DNA of 64,000 nt from Agrocybe praecox. Its lineage: Eukaryota; Basidiomycota; Agaricomycetes; Agaricales; Agrocybaceae. The notes beneath the pieces were generated by a model. It did not search any database. It was given only the letters and a program-made list of their open reading frames with translations, and was not told where the DNA came from. The DNA lies in NCBI GenBank assembly GCA_964017145.1, contig OZ024849.1, forward strand, positions 1,302,001 to 1,366,000. The letters are read 5' to 3'. The first letter of the stretch is position 1. Each line of letters starts with the position of its first letter. Below are positions 34,598 through 45,527 of the stretch, one piece after another. The position numbers were made by a program, and so were the translations under genes.

Positions 34598-35319
34598 TCA
34601 CAAATTTTCGTCAGAATTGTTGTGGCGCACTCCAATAGCTTCGGAGGTCTCTATGAAGTCATTGTAATCTTCGACGCGTCCATCAAATTGCTTCATCTTT
34701 TGGCAAACAATATCCCAGTGCGCGTTGGTATAAAGAGCTTTAATGTCTTCTGGTATAAATTTTCCTTCCTCCTTGTCTTCATAAGCCATTATTTGTTCGA
34801 CACACCATCTAATGTCTAGCAAGTCAGCATCTTTGTCTCTATCGGCACAAGTGATGATCTTGTCGGCTAGCAAAAGCGGTATGCTAGCGATGTTGATGCC
34901 TGGATACTCGGGAAGCTCCTTTGAATACTTCATATACAACTGCATCGTATGTAACTTGTTAGTCGACATGTCGCAGCTAACGTTTTCCAACTGGCCATTT
35001 CCAGGTTGGTACGTAATCTTCTTCATGTTTGTACTGTGCCCATCTCTTTGATATAACTTCTCGTTCTTTGAAGTGTCTGGAAATCCGGTCACGTTGATAT
35101 CAAGGTCCTTCAGCCGGCGCTTGTTATTGGGTGAATTTTTAAAATAGTGAAAATTTCATGACATACACGGGTAACTCTGCTGCAACCAGAGAGCACGGTT
35201 GCTGCTCCGCCAACAAGTACTCCATCCAATCGACCAGCCTTTAAGGCTTTGAAGATTTCTACCCCGGCAGGGTATAGGATTCTCCTAGCATTTGCAACAG
35301 TCGAGGAAAAGGTAGACAT
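34598..35319 (-). CDS. Nucleotidyltransferase-fold protein (AbiEii/MNT-like), intact copy
   Basis: Exons 35167-35319 and 34598-35107 with a 59-bp intron; 220 residues. The N-terminal block reads 'GVLVGGAATVLSGCSRVTR' followed after the intron by 'DLDINVTG'. This is the [G-G]-x-A...G-x-x-R-x-T-x-D-[IL]-D pattern of the nucleotidyltransferase superfamily (AbiEii, MNT and relatives): the glycines bind the nucleotide phosphates and the two Asp bind metal. The intron falls exactly between the Arg and the first Asp. The C-terminal part is helical, with 'DADLLDIRWCVEQI', typical of a conserved acidic helix in that group. Substrate unknown; bacterial AbiEii proteins are toxins that modify RNA or protein, but nothing here shows such a role. 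Its 5' end faces family copy 3, about 1 kb away. Confidence 0.7.
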
Positions 35320-36350
35320 GAAATGCTGAATCGCGGATTGAAAGTAAAACGAGGACTTGGTGCTCCTATTGGTAAACTTGGTGGGCTTTTATATCATATC
35401 TGGCCTTGCAATGGTGCTCACGGCATGGAATCTTGATACCAAAACTAAAGGACGTGCTCCCATTTACGCCACTATCGGATTGAATCAATTTCCTGTTCTG
35501 TTACAACAAGCCAAAATTATCGGTTGTGTGCATACTGCGGAACTTGAGAAATGAGGCAGGCGAGTGTAGTCACATTTTGCCAAAAAAGCAATTGTGCTGC
35601 GCTACAGTGGATTCTCTGTCCGGTACTTGGTTTAGTGCGATTTCGGATGTCTTGATGACTGTTTAATCATCCGAAAAGATCTCCTAAAGAAGAAGGCGAG
35701 CACCCAACGTTCGACATTCATTTTGAGATAAAAATATATAACAAGAGTTCACTGGTATGACGTGTGTTGATGAGGAGAAAGAAGGAGAAATAAATATCTA
35801 TACAAGGTATGGTTGAGTCCCTGTGACGATTAAAAACACTTGTGGGCAAGCGCCGAACACTCAACAGTCATTGTGGGATAAAAATAAACAACAAGAGTTC
35901 ACTAAAACGGCGTGTGCTAATAAAGATAAATAAGGAGAAAGAAGTCGCCCAAGGTATTTATGTAAGGTTCGATCAAGTCCCTGTGATAAGTATGGGGAAT
36001 GGAAGCACGTCTAGCGATATCATGTCCCAATTTCTTCCTGACAGCGAGCGATTAAGCGCTTCTGACTCACTTAAACGCTCTTGAATTTTCTAGTCATTAT
36101 TTCCCTTCTATCCAAAGGTCTGGGATTTGATCAGCAATACTCCTTTGTACATATGTCATGACATACAGTATGTGTGCGTCGTGCTTGATATCAACGATTC
36201 TGGTACGCGTCTAAGAATAGAATTGGCATTCGTACTCACGTGGCCGTGGCTATGTTGAGTGGCCCAATATATATTAATTATATAAGTAAACCGAATTGCA
36301 ACCCAACCCAACCCAACCCATCCACATCCACATCCCATTCCTTCAAGACA
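35320..36350. other. Shared upstream region of the head-to-head gene pair
   Basis: About 1 kb between two divergent start codons; probably contains both promoters. It holds two diverged copies of a repeat of about 150 bp (around 35690-35830 and 35840-36020), each with a CAAGAGTTCACT word, related to a third at 38140-38300. A short (AACCC)n run lies at 36299-36320, 30 bp before the copy 3 start. Small open frames here (35357-35554, 35842-36084) lack motifs. Confidence 0.5.
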
Positions 36351-37307
36351 ATGCGAGAATACTACGACCACTGTCCTGCCTCCCCCCGGGAGGTGGAATA
36401 TCGCCTTATGCCTGCACGGGTACTCTCACAAGCTGATATCCCGTGCTTGGTATACGGAGAAGACGCACTGTGCTTCATTCATTTCGTCCCCACGTTTTGC
36501 TTTAAGTATCACCTCGTCGTTGCCGATGAGAACCAGGAGCGTGCCTCTGAAAAGCTGATGAGTGCCCTCGGTTTCGAGCTATACACTGGTGTCGACGAAA
36601 GCTTGCATGAATCCATCATTCGAGATCCTAACCGCACAAGGATATACAAAAACTCGATACACCTCCAAGATATTACTCCTGCAAGTTCACCTGATTACCG
36701 AGAAATAATTCTTGTTCATTCACAGACACATTTCAATCTTGATGTCAACGACTACAGTCGCTCAGTCTCTCTTCCACCATATCCGGATAACATTCGTTTC
36801 CCTACGCGAGCTGCGTTCCTCGACTCACTCTTCGACACATATCTTGATCCCAACTCGGGGTGCTACACGATCAGAGGCGACGGAGTACTTAAAACATGGA
36901 TCACCTATCTCATCGAGTACACTCTTCGCAAGGAGCCGGTGGTTCTTCCAAATGGTGATCTCGAGCCTGAACATGCCCAACTGAAAAGCAGCCTCAAGCC
37001 TGAGAACCAGCCAATTTTTGACAAGATCGCACGGGACCCGACGACGAATCTTATTAATCCAGAGCTGGGGGCTCAAATGCGTAAGGAAGTGTTTCGTAAA
37101 ATGGGGTGCGTATATTCATATATTCATCAACATTTCTTTTACTTACTACCTTCTAGGCGCTTTGATCTGGCGGACAGGCCACTACCTAAAGGCCCGCCTG
37201 GGAATCCAGAATATTTCCAAGCGCGACTACGTAAAATCAGAGAGTTCTCGAAAGCCGCCAATTTGGCCAAGAGTCAAGGTGGGGTTTCTAACGCAGCATC
37301 AAAGTAG
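36351..37307 (+). CDS. 'MREYY' family protein, copy 3 (intact)
   Basis: Exons 36351-37105 and 37157-37307, 301 residues if the 51-bp intron is removed. The intron here is a multiple of three without a stop, so the unspliced reading (318 residues from this ATG) is also open; comparison with copy 2 (58-bp intron at the same site) supports splicing. The blocks are the same as in copy 2: 'GEDALCF', 'VVADENQERASEKLMSALG', 'FPTRAAFLDSLFDTYLDPN'. An upstream in-frame ATG at 36240 exists, but 36351 aligns with the copy 2 start. Function unknown; see copy 2 for the possible degenerate nucleotidyltransferase fold. Confidence 0.75.
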   Translation: MREYYDHCPASPREVEYRLMPARVLSQADIPCLVYGEDALCFIHFVPTFCFKYHLVVADENQERASEKLMSALGFELYTGVDESLHESIIRDPNRTRIYKNSIHLQDITPASSPDYREIILVHSQTHFNLDVNDYSRSVSLPPYPDNIRFPTRAAFLDSLFDTYLDPNSGCYTIRGDGVLKTWITYLIEYTLRKEPVVLPNGDLEPEHAQLKSSLKPENQPIFDKIARDPTTNLINPELGAQMRKEVFRKMGCVYSYIHQHFFYLLPSRRFDLADRPLPKGPPGNPEYFQARLRKIREFSKAANLAKSQGGVSNAASK

Positions 37308-37445
37308 GATGAGCAGTCTTTCTTTCTATCGTTTGCAGTGGTAATTTTGAAGAACTTGCAGGCGTCCATATTCTACTGTTGCAGCTACACCCACGATCAC
37401 TTCTTTTATGAGAGCTTTCCGTTTTATTCGGCAGCTGTAGTAGAG

Positions 37446-38652
37446 AGTAATATATTTTTTGGTTTCTGTTCTTCAATGATATAGTACAAAGATAATGCCG
37501 ACTTCCCATGCCGCAAATATATGAGACGACGTTCAACGATTTGATTGCTTAACCCACGGCCAAGTCTTAATTTCAATGATAAAGGTTGCGATTCACCCTG
37601 GAGACATGTACGCCAATGAAGAAAGCGAGCTGATGAACAGTTATGGTCTTCATAACAGACCTGAAGGTACTATTCGCACAAGTTGCTCCTAATTCTGGAA
37701 CTATCTCATCAGCTTCGCGCGGACATGCCACATTCGAAGAGAGAAGGGCGTCAGATTGGAGCAACGGTAGGCAAAGAAGATTTCTTTACTTTTCTTGTCA
37801 ATTTAGGTTTATCAAAAGAAAAATATTCAGGCGACTCACTGTCATCCTTATTTTTCGAATTAAATACCAAGCACAAGAGGAAAGCGTTGCAAATTGGATG
37901 GATACAAGTAGTGAAGGGAATGCTGACCTGATTGAATTTGCAGCCTGAGGACAACTTACTAATTCCCGAAGCCAAGCTGGAAGAGTACCAATCTAAAACC
38001 ACATAGAGCCGTCCCCATCAGTATTTCTGTGCTCATTCTCTGTACATACTTATATATATATTAAACATAAAGCCGTAGTACTCGTCTGACTTTCTACAAT
38101 TATTTATGTAAGGTTCAGTCGAAGCTCTGCGTCAAATAAAGGCACCGCACTGTGGGCAAGCGCCGACTCCACTCGACTTTACTACGGCGTGTGCGAATAA
38201 AGATGGATAAGTAAAAGAAGCCACCCAAGGTGCCTATCAAGGTTTGATCACTGAGACAAGGATGTAAAATGGAAGTTGGTCTAGCGGTGACACACATGTA
38301 TACGTATTCACAGCCTGAGCATTATATTTGTATTCAGAAAGTGATCCAGCGACTCAGCAAGCATCTAAGCGTTTGACTCAACCAGACAGTAAGACTAAAC
38401 TTGCGTACAATTACGATCACAGTAACCTTGTATTCTTTAACCCCACTGGAAATGAATCAATGGCACACCGCTGTAGCGTAGGACATACAGTGCGTGTGCT
38501 TCGCACTTGAATTTGAAGTTCTAAATTACTAAGTCATCGGCACCACCAGTGACAGCTCTTCAGAGCATCACAAATGGACGAAAATGTTACGAATGTATAA
38601 AAGTATAAAAAATTCCTTAGGAGATCTCTTACGCCTTTCCACCTCTACTACA
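37446..38652. other. Spacer between the inverted arms, first copy
   Basis: About 1.2 kb of unique sequence between the arms (the last 10 bp, 38643-38652, already belong to the right arm). Short open frames (37643-37948, 38328-38510) have no motif. It contains a diverged copy of the repeat of about 150 bp seen at 35.7-36.0 kb. It is repeated after the gap. Confidence 0.6.
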
Positions 38653-38852
38653 NNNNNNNNNNNNNNNNNNNNNNNNNNNNNNNNNNNNNNNNNNNNNNNN
38701 NNNNNNNNNNNNNNNNNNNNNNNNNNNNNNNNNNNNNNNNNNNNNNNNNNNNNNNNNNNNNNNNNNNNNNNNNNNNNNNNNNNNNNNNNNNNNNNNNNNN
38801 NNNNNNNNNNNNNNNNNNNNNNNNNNNNNNNNNNNNNNNNNNNNNNNNNNNN
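38653..38852. other. Assembly gap, 200 N
   Basis: Exactly 200 N, the kind of fixed-size gap a scaffolder writes. The sequences on its two sides overlap (37415-38652 equals 38853-40090). Confidence 0.98.
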
Positions 38853-40090
38853 CTTTCCGTTTTATTCGGCAGCTGTAGTAGAGAGTAATATATTTTTTGG
38901 TTTCTGTTCTTCAATGATATAGTACAAAGATAATGCCGACTTCCCATGCCGCAAATATATGAGACGACGTTCAACGATTTGATTGCTTAACCCACGGCCA
39001 AGTCTTAATTTCAATGATAAAGGTTGCGATTCACCCTGGAGACATGTACGCCAATGAAGAAAGCGAGCTGATGAACAGTTATGGTCTTCATAACAGACCT
39101 GAAGGTACTATTCGCACAAGTTGCTCCTAATTCTGGAACTATCTCATCAGCTTCGCGCGGACATGCCACATTCGAAGAGAGAAGGGCGTCAGATTGGAGC
39201 AACGGTAGGCAAAGAAGATTTCTTTACTTTTCTTGTCAATTTAGGTTTATCAAAAGAAAAATATTCAGGCGACTCACTGTCATCCTTATTTTTCGAATTA
39301 AATACCAAGCACAAGAGGAAAGCGTTGCAAATTGGATGGATACAAGTAGTGAAGGGAATGCTGACCTGATTGAATTTGCAGCCTGAGGACAACTTACTAA
39401 TTCCCGAAGCCAAGCTGGAAGAGTACCAATCTAAAACCACATAGAGCCGTCCCCATCAGTATTTCTGTGCTCATTCTCTGTACATACTTATATATATATT
39501 AAACATAAAGCCGTAGTACTCGTCTGACTTTCTACAATTATTTATGTAAGGTTCAGTCGAAGCTCTGCGTCAAATAAAGGCACCGCACTGTGGGCAAGCG
39601 CCGACTCCACTCGACTTTACTACGGCGTGTGCGAATAAAGATGGATAAGTAAAAGAAGCCACCCAAGGTGCCTATCAAGGTTTGATCACTGAGACAAGGA
39701 TGTAAAATGGAAGTTGGTCTAGCGGTGACACACATGTATACGTATTCACAGCCTGAGCATTATATTTGTATTCAGAAAGTGATCCAGCGACTCAGCAAGC
39801 ATCTAAGCGTTTGACTCAACCAGACAGTAAGACTAAACTTGCGTACAATTACGATCACAGTAACCTTGTATTCTTTAACCCCACTGGAAATGAATCAATG
39901 GCACACCGCTGTAGCGTAGGACATACAGTGCGTGTGCTTCGCACTTGAATTTGAAGTTCTAAATTACTAAGTCATCGGCACCACCAGTGACAGCTCTTCA
40001 GAGCATCACAAATGGACGAAAATGTTACGAATGTATAAAAGTATAAAAAATTCCTTAGGAGATCTCTTACGCCTTTCCACCTCTACTACA
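38853..40090. repeat. Second copy of the spacer, probably an unmerged contig overlap
   Basis: 1238 bp identical in every stretch I compared to 37415-38652 (constant offset 1438, which is 1238 plus the 200 N). The first 31 bp are the end of the left arm and the last 10 bp the start of the right arm. Confidence 0.9.
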
Positions 40091-40218
40091 GCTGCCGAAT
40101 AAAACGGAAAGCTCTCATAAAAGAAGTGATCGTGGGTGTAGCTGCAACAGTAGAATATGGACGCCTGCAAGTTCTTCAAAATTACCACTGCAAACGATAG
40201 AAAGAAAGACTGCTCATC

Positions 40219-41175
40219 CTACTTTGATGCTGCGTTAGAAACCCCACCTTGACTCTTGGCCAAATTGGCGGCTTTCGAGAACTCTCTGATTTTACGTAGT
40301 CGCGCTTGGAAATATTCTGGATTCCCAGGCGGGCCTTTAGGTAGTGGCCTGTCCGCCAGATCAAAGCGCCTAGAAGGTAGTAAGTAAAAGAAATGTTGAT
40401 GAATATATGAATATACGCACCCCATTTTACGAAACACTTCCTTACGCATTTGAGCCCCCAGCTCTGGATTAATAAGATTCGTCGTCGGGTCCCGTGCGAT
40501 CTTGTCAAAAATTGGCTGGTTCTCAGGCTTGAGGCTGCTTTTCAGTTGGGCATGTTCAGGCTCGAGATCACCATTTGGAAGAACCACCGGCTCCTTGCGA
40601 AGAGTGTACTCGATGAGATAGGTGATCCATGTTTTAAGTACTCCGTCGCCTCTGATCGTGTAGCACCCCGAGTTGGGATCAAGATATGTGTCGAAGAGTG
40701 AGTCGAGGAACGCAGCTCGCGTAGGGAAACGAATGTTATCCGGATATGGTGGAAGAGAGACTGAGCGACTGTAGTCGTTGACATCAAGATTGAAATGTGT
40801 CTGTGAATGAACAAGAATTATTTCTCGGTAATCAGGTGAACTTGCAGGAGTAATATCTTGGAGGTGTATCGAGTTTTTGTATATCCTTGTGCGGTTAGGA
40901 TCTCGAATGATGGATTCATGCAAGCTTTCGTCGACACCAGTGTATAGCTCGAAACCGAGGGCACTCATCAGCTTTTCAGAGGCACGCTCCTGGTTCTCAT
41001 CGGCAACGACGAGGTGATACTTAAAGCAAAACGTGGGGACGAAATGAATGAAGCACAGTGCGTCTTCTCCGTATACCAAGCACGGGATATCAGCTTGTGA
41101 GAGTACCCGTGCAGGCATAAGGCGATATTCCACCTCCCGGGGGGAGGCAGGACAGTGGTCGTAGTATTCTCGCAT
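40219..41175 (-). CDS. 'MREYY' family protein, copy 4, identical to copy 3
   Basis: Mirror copy of 36351-37307 in the right arm, with exons 40421-41175 and 40219-40369. The translated sequence is identical to copy 3, including the 51-bp intron and the (AACCC)n run upstream. Either the duplication is very recent or gene conversion keeps the arms equal. Function unknown. Confidence 0.75.
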   Translation of the reverse strand: MREYYDHCPASPREVEYRLMPARVLSQADIPCLVYGEDALCFIHFVPTFCFKYHLVVADENQERASEKLMSALGFELYTGVDESLHESIIRDPNRTRIYKNSIHLQDITPASSPDYREIILVHSQTHFNLDVNDYSRSVSLPPYPDNIRFPTRAAFLDSLFDTYLDPNSGCYTIRGDGVLKTWITYLIEYTLRKEPVVLPNGDLEPEHAQLKSSLKPENQPIFDKIARDPTTNLINPELGAQMRKEVFRKMGCVYSYIHQHFFYLLPSRRFDLADRPLPKGPPGNPEYFQARLRKIREFSKAANLAKSQGGVSNAASK

Positions 41176-43197
41176 TGTCTTGAAGGAATGGGATGTGGAT
41201 GTGGATGGGTTGGGTTGGGTTGGGTTGCAATTCGGTTTACTTATATAATTAATATATATTGGGCCACTCAACATAGCCACGGCCACGTGAGTACGAATGC
41301 CAATTCTATTCTTAGACGCGTACCAGAATCGTTGATATCAAGCACGACGCACACATACTGTATGTCATGACATATGTACAAAGGAGTATTGCTGATCAAA
41401 TCCCAGACCTTTGGATAGAAGGGAAATAATGACTAGAAAATTCAAGAGCGTTTAAGTGAGTCAGAAGCGCTTAATCGCTCGCTGTCAGGAAGAAATTGGG
41501 ACATGATATCGCTAGACGTGCTTCCATTCCCCATACTTATCACAGGGACTTGATCGAACCTTACATAAATACCTTGGGCGACTTCTTTCTCCTTATTTAT
41601 CTTTATTAGCACACGCCGTTTTAGTGAACTCTTGTTGTTTATTTTTATCCCACAATGACTGTTGAGTGTTCGGCGCTTGCCCACAAGTGTTTTTAATCGT
41701 CACAGGGACTCAACCATACCTTGTATAGATATTTATTTCTCCTTCTTTCTCCTCATCAACACACGTCATACCAGTGAACTCTTGTTATATATTTTTATCT
41801 CAAAATGAATGTCGAACGTTGGGTGCTCGCCTTCTTCTTTAGGAGATCTTTTCGGATGATTAAACAGTCATCAAGACATCCGAAATCGCACTAAACCAAG
41901 TACCGGACAGAGAATCCACTGTAGCGCAGCACAATTGCTTTTTTGGCAAAATGTGACTACACTCGCCTGCCTCATTTCTCAAGTTCCGCAGTATGCACAC
42001 AACCGATAATTTTGGCTTGTTGTAACAGAACAGGAAATTGATTCAATCCGATAGTGGCGTAAATGGGAGCACGTCCTTTAGTTTTGGTATCAAGATTCCA
42101 TGCCGTGAGCACCATTGCAAGGCCAGATATGATATAAAAGCCCACCAAGTTTACCAATAGGAGCACCAAGTCCTCGTTTTACTTTCAATCCGCGATTCAG
42201 CATTTCATGTCTACCTTTTCCTCGACTGTTGCAAATGCTAGGAGAATCCTATACCCTGCCGGGGTAGAAATCTTCAAAGCCTTAAAGGCTGGTCGATTGG
42301 ATGGAGTACTTGTTGGCGGAGCAGCAACCGTGCTCTCTGGTTGCAGCAGAGTTACCCGTGTATGTCATGAAATTTTCACTATTTTAAAAATTCACCCAAT
42401 AACAAGCGCCGGCTGAAGGACCTTGATATCAACGTGACCGGATTTCCAGACACTTCAAAGAACGAGAAGTTATATCAAAGAGATGGGCACAGTACAAACA
42501 TGAAGAAGATTACGTACCAACCTGGAAATGGCCAGTTGGAAAACGTTAGCTGCGACATGTCGACTAACAAGTTACATACGATGCAGTTGTATATGAAGTA
42601 TTCAAAGGAGCTTCCCGAGTATCCAGGCATCAACATCGCTAGCATACCGCTTTTGCTAGCCGACAAGATCATCACTTGTGCCGAAAGCACCTTGAACCCG
42701 AACCACCATGTTCAACGAAATTTCCCACGCCCTCCGGGCTGGGTTTTTTCGATTTTCGAGGGCCAGAGTAGCATCGCTCTGGGACGAAAACAACGTTGCT
42801 CACCCAAAATATATCACATACGACCAGCGGATGCCCTAACCTCCTCGCTGCGCTCAATACCCTACCCATATCATCCCAAATGGCCGAAAATGAGAGAAAC
42901 ACCCTTATCAGGCAAACCCACTGAAACTTACCACCGAACAGAGTGTTAACGAGCTGATCTTTTGACAATGTAACTCCCTTCTGCCCACTGAGCAATTTCC
43001 CGTACCCGCGCCCGTTCTCCTCTATGCCTCCACCCTGCCCATCACCATACATTACACTGCTGGAACTTGGAACCCACGTGACTATATCCTGTACAGTTTT
43101 AAGCCACACTCCCACGCTATCTTAAGTCCTAGCCACACTGTGCATTCTCCCCGGTCCGCACGTCCTAACACTTCGAACTTTCACACCCTCTGAAACA

Positions 43198-45276
43198 ATG
43201 TCCTACGCAACCGCTGTCAAAAGCCCGAAACGGCAACAAGGCCCAGGCTCGCCTAAGACTTCCACGAGACCTGCCGACATAGAAATGGCAACCAACGTGC
43301 CTGTCACTTATGTGGCACCGCAAAAGGAAGGGGAACAGGACCCTTTCCCACCTCTCTCACCCTCTCTCTCTGCGCGAAATGTGCAAACTGAATTGGAGCA
43401 CCTTTCCTTAGAAGGTAAACACACCCAACTCAATGAGTACAGCCCACTCACCGATGTACCAGGTGGCTCAAACAAAAGAGGAAACACCTCACCCGAGAAA
43501 GCGCAACGGCGCCCTCAAAAACGTCAGGAGACCGACCCAGCAACAAGGAAAGGGAAAAAGAAGGCAGCTCCCGAACCAGACCTCCCAAGTGGCCGTGGCG
43601 ATGACCACAACACCCTCGATACACCCACCCGACGCCCCCGGGCAGCGAGAAGTGAGCCTCCAGTTGAAGACAGAGACGCAATGGAAGTGGATGGAATCCT
43701 GGGTTACGCACGGGCAGACGAAGGTGAGGTTCCTTACCAGTCCTGGTCGCCTCCCAAGGCCGGCATATCCCAATGCCCCTCCCCATCTCCAGAGTGGTCG
43801 ATTGACTACTCGAGCTTTGAGGAGCCTCTGCCTGAGCCATGGTGGGTATGGAATGCAGATATGCCCCCGCCAACCCCCGAACCCTCTGATGAGGAGAAAC
43901 CTGCCCCGAGAACGAGTGAACTTACGCATCGCTCCCCCCTAGATGCAACTCCCGCCCACCAAGCGCCCGCTCGCCCCTCTCCATTTGAAGGAAGGCCCTT
44001 CCTCTTCTCAGCGAGACTCCCGTCTGACGCGGGAAGCTCTGCTGCCCACGGGGTTACATCCCGCACTCAGCAAAACGGACAACGGCTGGCCTCAGGAAGC
44101 AGAGGACCTCACACAGGCCAACCCAACACTGCTGCACGCTCTCATGCCAACTCAGCTCCTGCCTCTGAAGCGGCCCCTCCCCCCCAGCATCCACCTGTCT
44201 TCCCTGACGCATACATTCCTCCCCCGCAGGCTGGCGTGTACCCGGTGCACCCCCCCTTCTATGTTGGCGGAAACTTTGTACTAGCACCCGCACCGGACGG
44301 TGGATGGAAGTACCCCGCGGGAGTCACCTCTGCCAAATTGTTTAAGGCCTTGACCCCTGAGAGCCGAAGGGTGCAGGTTAACACTGACGGCCTATCCCTT
44401 GCCGTACAGGTCATAGGCGTTTCACCTGGGACAACCTTCAGTGCCGTCTCCCTACTCATCCAAAATATCCTCGTCTCTCACCCCACAAATGCGCATGAGC
44501 ACCCTGTTGTCGGCTTCCCTGCCTATGTCAAGGATGCCCATAGGATCCCAGAAGCCATTTTCACCGGCATGGTGTCCAACCTGTCGCCGCGCCTTTACCG
44601 AGCCCTCCTTCTCCAAGTCTGCGTTAGCACGGCCGACCTCACCGCCTTCTTCTACCCCATCGAGGACAACCAAGTTGTTACCGACTTTGGATTTGCCCTC
44701 CAAGGCCTTGGGCTGCCAGCCACCGAACATGGAGCGGAGCTGTGCAAACGCTTAGTCAGAGCAGTTCTTGCGGAAGACATCGCGACCCAGAGGCACATCC
44801 TCAACGACCATGACACCATCCCCCACGACATTCCCCCTAACCTGATGGTCTCCCATATCCTTGACACCCTGCGTGTCGTCCCGGTCGAATTAGACCTCGC
44901 AGGAAGTACTTACAAGGCCGTCCACTTCAACATTCATCTACAATCCCCAACGAGATCCTCCGAAGGTCACCGTCGATGGATAGAATATATCTCGTCCAAG
45001 CTCTACCAGCACAAAGACCACCCTTACGGCTGTGGGACGCTACGCAAGAGCCACAAATGTCTTATCTGTACTGGCTATGACCACCCGATGGGTCTCTGCC
45101 CCCTCCCAGGCCTCACCGGGAAACTCCCCGCTGACGGCTCCACCAATATACATCCTGAGGACCTCCTAGAGAAGAGCTTCAACTCCCAGAAGGGCCCCAG
45201 GGCAGGAGGGTCCCGCTACCGCGGAGGCTTTAGGCGAAATGGTGCACAATATCAAAATGGTAACCAACGTAGATAA
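43198..45276 (+). CDS. LINE ORF1 protein (Gag-like, CCHC zinc knuckle)
   Basis: 692 residues. The first 330 residues are disordered: Pro-, Ser-, Glu- and Arg-rich. A folded middle part (about 340-610) resembles the globular domain of LINE ORF1 proteins. Near residues 619-635 is 'CLICTGYDHPMGLC', a C-x2-C-x4-H-x4-C knuckle, followed by a Gly/Arg-rich basic tail ('RYRGGFRRNG'). The product should bind LINE RNA to form the ribonucleoprotein. The first in-frame ATG after the UTR is used. 251 bp separate it from ORF2. Confidence 0.88.
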   Translation: MSYATAVKSPKRQQGPGSPKTSTRPADIEMATNVPVTYVAPQKEGEQDPFPPLSPSLSARNVQTELEHLSLEGKHTQLNEYSPLTDVPGGSNKRGNTSPEKAQRRPQKRQETDPATRKGKKKAAPEPDLPSGRGDDHNTLDTPTRRPRAARSEPPVEDRDAMEVDGILGYARADEGEVPYQSWSPPKAGISQCPSPSPEWSIDYSSFEEPLPEPWWVWNADMPPPTPEPSDEEKPAPRTSELTHRSPLDATPAHQAPARPSPFEGRPFLFSARLPSDAGSSAAHGVTSRTQQNGQRLASGSRGPHTGQPNTAARSHANSAPASEAAPPPQHPPVFPDAYIPPPQAGVYPVHPPFYVGGNFVLAPAPDGGWKYPAGVTSAKLFKALTPESRRVQVNTDGLSLAVQVIGVSPGTTFSAVSLLIQNILVSHPTNAHEHPVVGFPAYVKDAHRIPEAIFTGMVSNLSPRLYRALLLQVCVSTADLTAFFYPIEDNQVVTDFGFALQGLGLPATEHGAELCKRLVRAVLAEDIATQRHILNDHDTIPHDIPPNLMVSHILDTLRVVPVELDLAGSTYKAVHFNIHLQSPTRSSEGHRRWIEYISSKLYQHKDHPYGCGTLRKSHKCLICTGYDHPMGLCPLPGLTGKLPADGSTNIHPEDLLEKSFNSQKGPRAGGSRYRGGFRRNGAQYQNGNQRR

Positions 45277-45527
45277 TTAACTGTAGTATCACACTACCAC
45301 CACCCATCCGCACCAATATATTGATTGCTGCCCTCAATCGAACTGACCATAAATGCCTAAATATGTACTGGTGAGAAATGTGAGGTGCACGAAAAGTCTC
45401 TAGCCCAAATTTACTGACCGTTCGCGGGACAGGAAAGCCAGAGATGTGCCTGGAGACACCAGAGTTCTCCAAAAACGGCGACCTATTGAGGTCATAGAGC
45501 TCCACGCCGTGCTGAGAAGCTGAAGCC

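Larger units (their letters stand above)
34213..37445. repeat. Left arm of a large inverted repeat (3233 bp)
   Basis: Reverse complement of 40081-51673 once the LINE and one target duplication are taken out; for the inner part coordinates add up to 77526, beyond the LINE to 85886. All open frames in the two arms translate identically, and I found no mismatch in the stretches compared. It carries a nucleotidyltransferase gene (minus) and family copy 3 (plus), head to head. Confidence 0.95.

Noticed and set aside
36240..36350. Upstream ATG extending family copy 3 to 355 residues
   Set aside because: Copy 2 starts at the position equivalent to 36351, and the extra part consists of the (AACCC)n run and promoter-like sequence.
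38276..38296. tRNA-like start or SINE A-box (GGTCTAGCGGTGA)
   Set aside because: No B box, no cloverleaf partner sequences, and the related copy at 36.0 kb does not keep the motif.
38584..38974. Open frames crossing the N stretch
   Set aside because: They are produced by translating N and have no real sequence in the middle.
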